Shown here piece after piece: positions 42,659 to 53,705 of a stretch of DNA of 64,000 nt. The first letter of the stretch is position 1; the number at the start of each line of letters is the position of its first letter. Origin of the DNA: Micropterix aruncella (Eukaryota > Arthropoda > Insecta > Lepidoptera > Micropterigidae); contig OX155951.1 in NCBI GenBank assembly GCA_944548615.1, positions 21,449,934 through 21,513,933 of the forward strand, read 5' to 3'. Under the pieces are notes generated by a model. The model made no database searches. It was not told the DNA's origin and was given only the letters and a program-made list of their open reading frames with translations. Made by a program: the position numbers and the translations under genes.

Positions 42659-44183
42659 GGGGAACCTGGAGCGGAATGATACGGGGGGGTTTAAATCATG
42701 TCCCGTGCGCCGGACTACAGCGATTCTCTGTAAAGTTCTTTAGTAGTATACTCCACGTTGCCTGGAGTGGTTTCCAACCGTATTGTGCCGCACCTTGCAT
42801 CGATTCTGGTGACCACCCCAAGTTTTGGGGCGTTTTTGAAAAAAAAAACATATTTTTTTGAAGGTTAGCTGTTACCTATTTACCTAAACGATATTAATGA
42901 AACGATTTTCTATGGGTATCAAGTTATATTAAAGCCTTATCAGATAATCATTTGGAATATTAGTAGCTATTAGTCTGTTTTCTTTGGTATCTATGCTTTC
43001 GAGGCACTTTAGATTTGTTATTTACTACAGGCGAAAACTCCACCACAGGAAGGTATAACGATATCGTTCGTTCTTTCAATCGTGGAGTGAACGTAGAGAC
43101 TTAGGGACGAAACAGTCCACCGTCTAGCTACACCAACATGCCCGTGAGAAAACAACGTTTTTCCGCACGGTACTGGGAAGACAACGGTGAACCCCACGGC
43201 CTAACTACCAAATTTGACCCGATTTCTACATTCTTCCGCCTGGTTCTAAAGTCGTTTGCGGCGCCTCTACCAGATGTTAGCGGTAATTCAGTTCGAATTT
43301 GTCGTGGACTGTGGCGTTCTTTATCTGTCTTTCGCACATAATCGGGTGGCAAACGGGTCGTTTTAAGAGCAGCTAACCTCAGATCAACAACCACCCCGTT
43401 GTTTTGAAAAATTATAAGATCGTTTCCCCCGCCCCAGTTATTCGCCGGAGTGCACAGCTGATTGGCTGATGCCGCACGATGCGCAAACCGCCCAACAACG
43501 CCCGTGACAGGGGAAACAGAGTCGTTTCCAGGTTTGACCCTCTTGGAGGAAGCTACTGGATGGGAGTTGAACCGTGAGTTGAGCCGACCAAAGACAACTT
43601 CCTATAATGGCCTAACTGTACAGGAACCGTTAGCTGACTAGTATGCTTTTGGGGGAGGACGGTACGTATACCTATGAACGCCATCAAGCTCGATTCGACA
43701 GACAAGCGATACCATATAATATATTTAATTTTATTTCATATAGCGGTGATAGGCAACTACAGGGGGAAGACAGGAAGGCAAGCGTGGCATGCCGAAAATG
43801 TATATTGTAACGACTTATTTTTAACTTCAATTGTGGGACGGTGTTCATATTTTAAATGTAAAAAATGGCAAACAACGCATGTGTTGACTTAGACAGCGAT
43901 GATGACGATGTTCCGCTGATTTTTAAAGTTTTGTAAACCATATCATAAGTAAAACATGAATGGTATACCGTTCTGCCCCGCTTTATATGGGGCAGAATGG
44001 GTGAAATTCCCTTTTTTATAACATTTTAGTGACAATTCCCTGATTGTACTTCACTATTTTGATATTAAAGGTATGGTGTTAAGTGTATGAAATAAACGAT
44101 TAAGATTTATTTGAGGAATTATTTCTTTTTTACCCTTCAAAAATCTTCTAAAGTTACCACTACGGTTCCGGCTCAGGTTCCCC
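42659..44183 (+). mobile_element. pogo-like element with TA flanks and acidic C-terminal relic
   Basis: Left end TA-GGGGAACCTGGAGCGGAA and right end CCGGCTCAGGTTCCCC-TA form an inverted pair with TA on both sides. Near the right end (43866-43937) a short frame reads MANNACVDLDSDDDDVPLIF and then stops; acidic DDDxPL tails are common at the C-terminus of pogo/Tigger transposases. The central part is occupied by an inverted copy of the GC-rich retroposon. No DDE domain remains. Confidence 0.6.
43025..43575 (-). mobile_element. GC-rich retroposon family, copy 3
   Basis: On the minus strand it runs GGTTCAACTCCCATCCAGTA, GGTTTGCGCATCGTGCGGC, ACGGTGGACTGTTTCGTCCC, then AACGATATCGTTATACC and a degraded 3' hairpin region (TGGAGTTTTCGCCTGTAGT). 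It lies inside the pogo-like element. The minus-strand open frame at 43128-43394 is not a known protein. Confidence 0.7.
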
Positions 44184-44231
44184 TATCAGGTACCTCTCCA
44201 TTACTTTCCTTCCCCCCGCTGTCAATTTATT

Positions 44232-44762
44232 AACCGACTTCAAAAAAAGGAGGAGGTTATGGATTCGGTTGTATCTGCCATTTATAAACCGATTTGGAAA
44301 ATTCTTATTTTATTTACAAGGATATGGTTACAGTTTGGTGCCATTTTTATCAAAATCCTGTTCTGGTGATGGGATCCATGAGGAATTGAGAAAACTCCTC
44401 AAATATTATCATATTAAGTTAAAAAAATCACATGTTATTTCAATTCCGATGACAACGCATTTTTTTAATGGTAAGCATGACCTGATTCTACACCCTGAGT
44501 TGGCTCTTGACGAGGGGACTCCTCGACGGCCAACAGCACAGACACGAAAGTTTGTATAATCATTCAGTTATGATAGCCCGTTCTAAGTTTCACCTTGACA
44601 TGGCTGCTGCACCCAGGGTTGGCTCCCGACGAGGGAACTCCTCAACAGTCAACAGCACAGACACGAAATTTTGTATATGCATTCAATTATGATAGCCCGT
44701 TCTAAGTTTCACCATGACATGGCCGCTGCACTTATAAACAATTTTGGAGTCGGTTTTTTTTT
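44232..44762. repeat. ACCGACTTCAAAAAAAGG repeat with internal duplication
   Basis: Begins ACCGACTTCAAAAAAAGGAG and ends GGAGTCGGTTTTTTT, an inverted terminal pair. Inside, a ~120-bp unit is duplicated in tandem (AACAGCACAGACACGAAA, then GATAGCCCGTTCTAAGTTTC). This type of repeat is, from memory, very abundant in some insect genomes. Confidence 0.65.
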
Positions 44763-45010
44763 TGCAAAAATTTTGTCTATTATTTGTTTTTATTTATCAC
44801 GGGTGCACGTGGACAGAACTAACTAAGCAATAAGTTTGTGATTTAAAAAGAGATTACTGTGCGAATGTGAACAGGGTGGATGGAGAAACTGAGAAACGTT
44901 CTCAAAAACGCGAATAATATGGAAAACTGATAGACGTTTTTGTTGAAATCCTCGCTTGCAGAAAATAAGTAAATTGTACGTTTTTTGATAAACACTCGCC
45001 ATAATATTTG

Positions 45011-45235
45011 AGCGCGCTTACTGTTTTCGCGCTATTAACTGTATTGTAACTCGCCAGATGGCGCTGCAGCTAACTCATATGCTGTTCAACCGATCGCCTT
45101 GAAAATTGGTATACTTAGCTATCTGAGCTCGGATAATATTTTCGCGCTACCCACTTTGTTGTAACTCGCCACTAGATGGCTCTGCAGCACATCAACTACT
45201 ATACCGTTCAACCGACTGCCATGAAAATTTTATAA
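45011..45235. repeat. tandem pair of ~120-bp units
   Basis: Both units contain TTTTCGCGCTA, TTGTAACTCGCCA, GATGGC-CTGCAGC and GTTCAACCGA-(T/C)-TGCC followed by TGAAAATT. Confidence 0.7.
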
Positions 45236-45339
45236 ATGCGTAATAGAAAGTTGAAAAGGACCAATGAACCGATGTGATGTGATTTTTTGAATAGAGATAG
45301 CTGAAGGAACGGTGAGTAATATGGGCTACATGGGTATGT

Positions 45340-45368
45340 GGGGGGGGGGGGGGAGGGGGGGGGGGGGT
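45340..45368. repeat. poly-G tract
   Basis: Almost uninterrupted G run of about 27 bases with one A. Length is likely uncertain in the assembly. Confidence 0.9.
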
Positions 45369-45510
45369 AGGTATAAGAGTGGGAGTGGATAGAAGCAGAT
45401 ACCCGAGCATCGCCGGGTAACATACCACTAGAGGGCATATAAAAAAGTAAAATGTTGTGTTGATTGGTAGACACTGGAACTATTATCCATACCAAATGAT
45501 ACCGCCAACG

Positions 45511-45584
45511 GTTTTTATAATGTAGTGATTATCACGTGTGCTTCACACGTACAAGGTCCTCGATTCGATCCCAGGCGGGAATTA
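45511..45584 (+). pseudogene. tRNA-Val(CAC)-like pseudogene or SINE head
   Basis: The sequence follows tRNA-Val layout: D arm AATGTAGTGATTATCAC, anticodon arm TGTGC-TTCACAC-GTACA (anticodon CAC), variable AGGTC, and T arm CTCGATTCGATCCCAGG. The anticodon stem still pairs. The T stem has at least two mismatches and the acceptor stem is mostly G-U. It is therefore a decayed copy, either a tRNA pseudogene or the head of a different SINE. Confidence 0.6.
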
Positions 45585-45969
45585 ATAGTTTTTTTTCAAA
45601 TTTAAGAAAATATTTCTCGAAAATGGCAATAAAATTTTGCAACGTCGAGTTCGTCGAGCGCTTGCAGATAATTTTGGCTACTGTCCAAATTGTGTCTCCA
45701 AGTCGGAATTTCTATTTCCTAAGTCTGGTCGGCGATATAACTGATAGCTATAGTTCATGTACTTATCAAATCGACAGCAGATATTTATATATGTATATAT
45801 AGCGAACCTCATAAACAGTTATACTATACTCAAGGTATATCATTTTAGCAGTTGTTAGGTTATGTTTATATTTCAATTGAAACGTTTATTATTCTTTTTT
45901 TGACAGCTAACAGTTCAGTGCAGCTTGGGCCATATGACCTGCTCATTATCTTGGGTTGGCTGAATTCAG

Positions 45970-46335
45970 GTTTCAAGTCCCATCCGGTAGCCTCCTCAAA
46001 AAGGGTCGAACCTGGAAAGGACCTCTGGGGATGGTTCGATCTTCTGGGGATGACCTTCGGTGTTGCTGGACGGTTTGCGCATCGTATGGCGTCAGTCAAT
46101 CGACTGTGCACTTCCGGGGGGAAGGTTGGGGGGGGGGGTCTGGAAATGATCTTATACGTTTCCTAAGAAGCGGGCGTGGTTTTCGACCTGGTGTCAGCTA
46201 CTCTTGAAGCCACGCGTTGGGCAAGACGATCCCGTGTGAACACACTTCCCAGTGCCTCGCGGTAAGGCGTTAGGCTTTCACGGGAATGTTGGCGTAGTTA
46301 CACTGGGGACTGTTTCATCCCCAAGTCTTTTGGCT
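45970..46335 (+). mobile_element. GC-rich retroposon family, copy 2
   Basis: Shares GTCCCATCCGGTAGCCTCCT, GACGGTTTGCGCATCGTATG, GAATGTTGGCGTAGTTACAC and GGACTGTTTCATCCCCAAGT with copies 1 and 3. A poly-G run interrupts it near 46129. The 3' hairpin is missing, the sequence passing instead into AATATCGTATAACGAATAAC. Confidence 0.7.
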
Positions 46336-46597
46336 TACCCCACGATTAAAAGAATGATCAATATCGTATAACGAATAACGATATTGATACTAAATTCACT
46401 AAATTCCAGAGCTAGTTAGGAGTACAGAAAAAAAGCCAGCAATCTCGTATAACAAGAAGATCGAAACAAACAAATTTTGCAATACCACTCAGGAGATCCG
46501 CTTTTGGCCAATCCAGTTTCTCTTATCTTGCCCCCAAATTTTATAATTGCCTACCACCAAACATTAAAGACATTAAAATTTCATATAAATTAAAAAA

Positions 46598-46907
46598 TAG
46601 TTTGAGTGCCTACCGACCAAATCTGGTTCTGAAACAATTATCCGTTGAGTATGATACGACCAGATCTGGTTCCGCGTTTTTTTCACTTCTTTGACGTTCT
46701 CATATTTATTCATAATTATCTAATTGTTTTACAAAATGATATTTCAATATTCTATATTCGAAATTTCAATGCAATCATTGTGCAGTTGTTCTTTTTATGA
46801 TTGGTGTAGTAGTTTCGTAGTTATAGTACTTTAAGGTCGATGTCGCCGAAAATCCTGCAAAAGAGACAGATGCATCCATGAAAATACCCATTTACTCCAA
46901 GGGTTAA
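46598..46907. mobile_element. TTAA MITE (CCGTTGAGTA family), uninterrupted copy
   Basis: Same element as 3680-5093 but without its insertion: GACCAAATCTGG, ATTATCCGTTGAGTATGA, then ATTTATTCATAATTATCTAA, ending ACTCCAAGGGTTAA. The left TTAA is degraded. Confidence 0.75.
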
Positions 46908-47197
46908 ATTGTACAAATGCAGATATTGAACACCTTATTAAATAATTGAATCTTTATAATAAAAACATAATAGTATATGTAGTAATATAAATTGATGATT
47001 TCTAAATGTATTTAAAAAAAAAATTAATTTTATTTTTTGTGAATTTATTTTGTATATTATTAAAACATATTAATACTTATTAATACATATATAAATATAT
47101 ATTAATTTTTATCATGTTTTAAAATAAAATAATATTGACAATTTTCATGACCTTTTCTTACGAACTTTTATTAGGTAATTAAGATATTTCTGTTACA

Positions 47198-47861
47198 TTA
47201 ACCCCTCGAGCGCTGACGTTTGAATTGTAGTTTCTCTTAGAGAACGCGAAGAAGAAAAAGATTACATCACAACAAATATATAGCGTTTCAGGAAAATGAC
47301 GATTACTCCGAAACTACTACACGGATCGTATAAAGAAGACCTGTTTTATGTTCCTGTTGAAATTTGCTATTAGATATATGTAACGTCGTTTTGTAAAGCA
47401 ATAAGCATTATTCAGAATTATCTGTCAAAGTTGTGGTACAGAAAAAAACTGCCTTGTCCAACATTTCTATGTTTTTTTCTGGAAATAAATCACCCTATAC
47501 AGGAAATTGTCAATACTTTTATAATAATTATAATATGCTTCATTCAACCTATGACTTCGTTTTACTTATACCCATACAAAAATAAAATTATATTCGGTGT
47601 TGAAAATCAACATGAATATTGAAGTTTCAATCATAGACTAAAAAATGGCGACTGTATGAAAAATAATGCACCAACTAGTTAACGACAGAGAATCTTCTCC
47701 TCTTTTCGCACATACCACAGGCCGTATGATTTATGTGAGGTATCAAGGTTAAATAATTGGAAAACATCGGCGCCGATCTCGGCTGGGACAGATGTCCCCT
47801 TGCCGCTCTACGGTAATTTCAATTGTGGGACAATTGTCCCGTTTGCCGCTCAAGGGGTTAA
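47198..47861. mobile_element. 664-bp TTAA-flanked MITE
   Basis: Starts TTAACCCCTCGAGCGCTGAC and ends GCCGCTCAAGGGGTTAA; the CCCCT-GAGCG termini are inverted. No coding sequence recognised. piggyBac-type ends. Confidence 0.7.
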
Positions 47862-48024
47862 GTATGATTTTGTTTATTTATATAAATATAATATTATAGA
47901 TTTCTTAGGATAATTAAAATAAATTATCTACCTTGGAACATGCGGCTGCCTAGTTAGGTTAAGACTTTTGTATATTGAATGTACTCATAATTTGAACTCA
48001 ATAAATAATTTGAAAATACTTTAT

Positions 48025-48062
48025 TGGGGTGGTGGGTTCGCCCGTAGTAGTTGACAACTCCA
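48025..48062 (+). mobile_element. 5'-truncated retroposon 3' end (hairpin module)
   Basis: GGGGTGGTGGGTTCGCCCGT followed by AGTAGTTGACAACTCC matches the 3' end of copy 1 at 24955-24995, with no upstream homology. Confidence 0.65.
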
Positions 48063-48603
48063 AAGTGTTTATTTTTCGTTTCCACAGTTTTTTTGAGTCA
48101 ATCCATTTAGTAACGGTTTCATATTGCGGTAATTAAAAACCTCATTTTTAATCTTCCAATCCGTGCCGCGTTACTTACCGAGCCAGTTTTTCGTCTTTTT
48201 TATCTATGAAAATGATTATAATAAAAACTAAAGTGTATATATATCCTTCGAGTCGATGTGACTCGGAAATAGCAATCCTTGCTTAGACAAAAAAAATGTA
48301 GACACAGTAGCTATCTGATATACCTACGAAGTTCTATTAGGAATTAGATTTTAGCGGTATATTCCGCTATTAACGCAGGGTGCATGAGAGCGAGACGACC
48401 ACGCCTCGGAAAGTTACGCCACGGGACGGAGAGAGATGGAAAACATCGACAGCGGTATGGGCCTTAAGGGGCAGTCACGGAGAGGAACTCTAAAGTCGTC
48501 GCGGTTTAAAAGCTCGAATTTTGGCCCTACGTGTAGGTACCTATTATCGTGTTCTAGAACATGAGCTATTGTGTCATATATAATAATCACAATCATGACT
48601 GAA

Positions 48604-50168
48604 TGTCATATTATATCAACCTACTATCAACATATCGAACTACACATACTCGTATATACCTACTATACAACATATCGCGTACAACCATGTAGTCTCAACG
48701 TATTTTTTATTTGAAAAAATATTTCTCAAATTTAACGCACTCAATGCTGTTACACGCCAAACATTGTATTAGGGAAAACTTAAATTCCACAATAGTATAG
48801 ATCTATAAAACACGAAAATTACGATTATATTTAATTACCAAGTTCGTAACGCTGCAAAGGAGAGTGGGCAAAAATGTATGGTCGCTGGGCCCACCTCTCC
48901 AATAACAATAACGTATTACCATTGGAAAGATCTATTTATCTAGCATATATATAACTACCTTACTACAACTTACCTCAATTATGAGCCATTTCCAAGTTTT
49001 GAAGTTGGGAATCTTCTTAAATATGGCTAATTACACGAAAACCCCAATGCAAAGCATTTAAAATATATTATTTGCAGTTATTATTATGATGTATGAGCAT
49101 ATTATGATGTACGGTCAATGGACATGCCATATTGGACAACTGACATTAGCATATTACATACTTCAGTAAACAGAACGTCAATGATATCATGAGATACATT
49201 ACAGAGTTCAAGCAACATTTTCTAGTATATCCCCTATATATACTACTGACAAACTCGATCAATCTTAGGAGTATATAGATAGTTTGTACTCACACAGCGT
49301 ATGTACTTTATCATTTCGGATATTCTGCGACGGTTTTTGATTAAACAGTTAATAAAAATACAATGCCTGGATGTGTTAAGTGCCCTAGGGGATATCAGGT
49401 AATTAGCCATATTTAATAAGATTTAACTTAGAGACGGCTCATAATTGAGATCAGTCGTTCTAGTAATAAATGTTCTAGTCATAAAGAGATCTTTCCATTA
49501 TTATATGATTTATAGCTATTGGAAAGTCGGCCCAAAATGCCCATTCTCTTTTCTTTTGTAGAGGGCTGGCGACCAAATTCGTGCTTTTGCAAAACCTGTA
49601 CATTGAAAATAGAATTCGGCATTCTTTTATGTATGAAGTTTCTTTTGAATCTCTTTGAAATTATGTAATGTCTTGATGATGAGTGACCGCCAGCGTACTG
49701 TCACGTGATGTTATAAAAGCCGGCCGCCTACGCTCCTGAAACTTTTGTCATGGTGGGCCGTTGCCATAAGGGGGGCTATGTAGTAAAAAATAATCAGAAA
49801 AATCATAGAAGTAGTCTACGCGCTCCTGCGGTAGACTTGAGCCCTCTTAATTCTTTTATCGTTTGCGAATTATGTAGATAGGTTTACGAACATGCTAATT
49901 AAATATAACTGAAATTTTCGTGTTTTATTGATTTCTATACTATTCTATACTACCGAAAATTATTAAAGGTGGGATTTACGTTTTCCCTAATACAAAGTTT
50001 GACGTGTACTACTAGCATTAAGTGCATTAAATTTAAGAAATAGTTCTTCAAATAAAAAATAAATTGAGACTACACGGTTGTACATGATATGTTGTATAGT
50101 AGGTATATGTGTGCAGTTCGATATGTTGTATATTGATAGTACGTATATACGCTGATATAATATGATAC
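48604..50168. repeat. 1.6-kb long inverted repeat (foldback element)
   Basis: Left arm ~48604-49060 and right arm ~49370-50168 are inverted, diverged copies. Shared blocks: ACCTACTATACAACATATC, GTAGTCTCAA-TATTTTTTATTTGA, TGTATTAGGGAAAAC, AAACACGAAAATT, and AAATATGGCTAATTAC nearer the middle. The arms are clearly diverged, so the element is older than the palindrome at 26.3-27.1 kb. Confidence 0.75.
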
Positions 50169-50258
50169 GTATGATATTAGGAATGACATGTTGTGTAGTA
50201 GATATATAAGTTTTTGCGTAACCATCCCAAAGAACGATTATATATGGTTATATAAGCC

Positions 50259-50295
50259 TGGGGTGGCGGGTTCGCCCGTTGCAGTTGACAGCCTT
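50259..50295 (+). mobile_element. 5'-truncated retroposon 3' end (hairpin module)
   Basis: GGGGTGGCGGGTTCGCCCGT followed by TGCAGTTGACAGC; third occurrence of the conserved 3' module. Confidence 0.65.
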
Positions 50296-50306
50296 AAAGT
50301 AGGTAT

Positions 50307-50615
50307 ATACAGGTGAGTTTTTAATTATTGCCATCCTTGAAGTAGGTGAATCAATACAAGCAAAAAAGCAACTTTTGATTTAAAAAATTGAAAAAAGGAA
50401 AAAATATATTTCTGTTTTTTTTTAAATTGAAAAACATGACTGATAAAAAAAATTACAAGCTTTGAGCGCTCTGCGCTATCTAACAATAGGTAAAATATCG
50501 CAAATAAACAATATTCGCGATATTTCACCTACCACTAGTTGGCGAAATGCGCTCAACTCTTTTTACACTATTTTTCAAAACAATTTTTTTTCAAATTTCC
50601 TTTTTTTTTCATTTT
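50307..50615. mobile_element. TACAGGGTGAG MITE, copy 2 (right end lost)
   Basis: Left end TACAGGTGAGTTTTTAAT, then GCCATCCTTGAAGTAGGTGA and the central palindromic region with ATATCGCAAATAAACAATAT. The right terminal repeat is not found. Confidence 0.7.
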
Positions 50616-50910
50616 ACCGCCATCTAGCGTATAGTTTCTAAAGTAATCTGAATTGTCGTGAAACTTTTTGTTTACTTAAAAGTAAAGTAAGACATGACAC
50701 ACGTCATGTCACACACACGCGTCGCTCTTTAATTGTTGCTTCAAGACCTTGATGTTTCTTCAAGACCTTGATGACATTCCTAATCGTAATTCAAATGAGC
50801 AAGGCGCCGCAAAGTAATCGAATTAATCCAAATTATTATTATTTGTACATAAATAAAAAGTTATTATTTGTACATAATAGTTATTATTTGTACATAAATA
50901 AAAGCCACAC

Positions 50911-51195
50911 GACCCGGTGGCATAGTGGTTAGGTTGCCTTATCTTACATTGTAAGATCCCGGGTTCGATTCCCGGCTGGGTCACCATTTTCCGTTGGGAT
51001 CAAATTAACAGAATTGCATTTTTCAATTCTGTGGACCGACTGCAATAACAAGACACACACTTGCAGACATGTTACACGCACACATACATATAACACGTCA
51101 TAGTAGGGTTGGTTGTAAGAGATTGTCATATGACAATAAACCCGCCCATTGTGACATTTTCACAATAAAGAGTATAAACAAACAAACAAACAAAA
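50911..51195 (+). mobile_element. tRNA-derived SINE, copy 2
   Basis: A box TGGCATAGTGG and B box GGTTCGATTCC are intact; the acceptor halves GACCCGG and CTGGGTC pair fully (one G-U). Body and tail match copy 1, ending in an AAAC repeat. Younger-looking than copy 1. Confidence 0.9.
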
Positions 51196-52211
51196 AGTAT
51201 GCTTCCGTTTCTTTCTGAAACATTACTGTCAATAAAGTGACTGTCGATTTCGATGGGTTTAAGCTAGTTACTTATTATTTGTATTTGAATGTCACCTTGT
51301 AAATTACTATAAAGTCGATAGGATTATTGTAACAACTAGAACGCGAAGGGTAGCGGATGTTGGCTGAGGCGTTGGTTTAGTAAGATGTCAGCCAATTTTT
51401 TTTTAATCAGCCAAATAAAATTCTATATCGGTACCAATCACCCAATCGGGATCGTGCATGGCTCCTAAACAAATGGATTTGGAGCTAGATATAGCTAGAA
51501 TTGAATTATAGGGCGGAACGTAAGATTTTGCCTTTCTGTGTACTAAACAGTCAACAATGTACAACTTTTTATGTCAAAAATGTACAGCTAACACGATTGG
51601 CAATAAATGAATAAATACATAAATAAATACATAATATTTTACTCTTATTTGAATGAGTGACGAACATTGTGGAAATAAAATGAGATATAAAGCAATAATT
51701 CAACCCAAATACATTAGGTACACGCTTCAGCAGCACCTGATTTTGACATTTTTACCGCGAACCCTCATTCGTTTAAATCACAAAAAATAATTATTTATTA
51801 TTATATAATAGATAGTATTTTACACAATTTTTCATTTTACTTGTTGATGCATTCGTTCTTCTGTAATGTTGATTTGACTAGTAATAATCGAGTAAACAAA
51901 TAAATAAATAAATAAAGATACAATACTATTACATTTTTTTATATTTTCCCCGACAGAATCTATTTCTTTCCCCTCCGTCAATATTATTGTCAAGTTACAT
52001 TTTTTTCAATTTACTTCTATTGAATAGTTCAGCTAAGTAGATGACACTTGAAAAAGAAAAAAATATTAAGGAAAGAGCAGAAAATAAGTAAGGTCATATA
52101 AAAACCGCATAAATGGTTACTAAGGATGTTCCAAAATTTACACAAGAAGTAATTTTGATAGGTATTTAATTAAAATTTGTTTTATTATTACTGATTCATA
52201 AAGTATACAGT
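51196..52211. other. AT-rich intergenic DNA
   Basis: No gene recognised; includes an AAATAAATAAATAAATA run near 51897. Confidence 0.4.
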
Positions 52212-52529
52212 GGTCACGATTGCGTTTCTTCGTGAACTAAAATAGGAACTTGATTCAATCGAACGAGACATCGCAATACGTTAGAACGGAATATAAAATG
52301 AACTGTCGTCGATTTTCCCGCACCAAAATACCTGCCGAACTTAAAGACGTCCGTATAGGTCTGAACAAATTTCGTGCGGTGCTAGATTTAGCTGCTTTAT
52401 CTCCGGTGGGTAGTTTTAATACAGAACACTGACAATCGCTCAATTCACATTCCGCTCGGACGTACTGCTCTGTATCGTTCATGCGAACTGATTTCCAGTT
52501 ATAATTCAAGAGAAACGCAATCAAGCCCA
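52212..52529. mobile_element. GCGTTTCTTCGTGAAC MITE, copy C
   Basis: Most complete copy of the family: CACGATTGCGTTTCTTCGTG at left, AAGAGAAACGCAATCAAGCCC-type right end; interior TCGAACGAGACATCGCAATA mirrors the CATTCCGCTCGGACGTACTG side. Confidence 0.8.
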
Positions 52530-52559
52530 GTAAAGGGTTATGTATGGAAAAGCATATCG

Positions 52560-53190
52560 GGTAAATGGCCTCCACGGTCTTGCTGGCACATGGGCACTCT
52601 TTTGTTGAAATATTCCTTGACCGTTTTACATAATTGTAGCTGAGGTTAGTTTATCGCTCAAATTTCTTCTTTAAAAAGTGTGTGCTCGTGGGCTTCTTAA
52701 AATATACTTCAAAAAACCCCAAAATGTCCAAGTGCGTTAAATCGCATGATTTAGGCGGCCATTTCTGATCATCAAAACAGGAAATTACACAACTTATGCA
52801 GTAATTTAATTATTTCTCGGACTGTATGGAATGTGGAACCGTCTTGTTAAAATCACACGTCGTCCACATCATCTTGCAATTTAGGTACAAACAACTGAAT
52901 TATCACGTCGCGATAGCGAGTACCAGGTATTGCCTGACCAGCCGCATTTACGAAGAAGAATGGACCGATAATACCTCCAGACCAAAATCTGCACCAAACA
53001 GTCACCAGTTGTGGACATATTTGTTTCTCAATAATCGCTCGACGATTTTCTGAACCTTAAATGCGACAATTTTGACGATTAACGAACCTATTAAAATGAA
53101 AATTAGCCTCATCGCTGGAAATGATTTTATTCGACAAATCACCAACCACTCGTTGGTCCATAATCTATTCAACGAACTGTGCCCTGTGGC
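52560..53190 (-). pseudogene. mariner-like transposase relic
   Basis: Reading right to left, the minus strand gives 'NFHFNRFVNRQNCRI', 'GSENRRAIIEKQICPQLVT', 'VWCRFWSGGIIGPFFFVNAA', then 'QDGSTFHTV' (the WFQQDGATCHT block of this insect transposase group) and fragments of the NWPPRSCDLT block. Stops and frameshifts interrupt it. The N-terminal DNA-binding region was not found. Confidence 0.75.
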
Positions 53191-53705
53191 GCTCTTTTTA
53201 ATATAACCCTGAACTGTTAGCTGTTACGCTGTCTTTTTATACTAGCAAAACGTTACCTCACAAATGGCGTGAAATTGAAATCGCCAGAATTTTAGGACAA
53301 CCTTTATTAACTATTGTGACTATATAAAAGCAGAAAATGTTACATTACATATTTATAAGTTAAACGAATCGATTTTGCATGGTTAAATATAGCATAATCG
53401 ACAGTAACATGCCTGCCTAGTTTGGTGAATATTGCAAAGGAGAATAGACAACTTTGTATGGGGCTTGTGCCTGATGCGATTCCCTCTAAATCCACTGCTA
53501 TGTGTTTTGCACAAAAACACTTTCTTTATTGGAAATAATGGTTTTTTTCCAATAATTCAAAAAAATTGGAAATTAAAGAATGTAACACTCTTTTACAGAA
53601 TAAGCATCTAGCATAATCTGTCCATCATTTGACTATTATAAGAATCGAGCAGGTGTCAATTCACCGAATACATGAATTTACCTAAAAATAATTTACGAAA
53701 ATTGT
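53191..53705. other. upstream region of the SET-MYND gene
   Basis: Presumed promoter/5' UTR on the right side; AT-rich, no clear motif. Confidence 0.4.

Noticed and set aside
44269..44559. 96-residue open frame in the ACCGACTTC repeat
   Set aside because: Lies wholly in a dispersed repeat with an internal tandem duplication; no domain recognised.
45192..45495. Pro-rich open frames
   Set aside because: Produced by the poly-G tract at 45340-45368.
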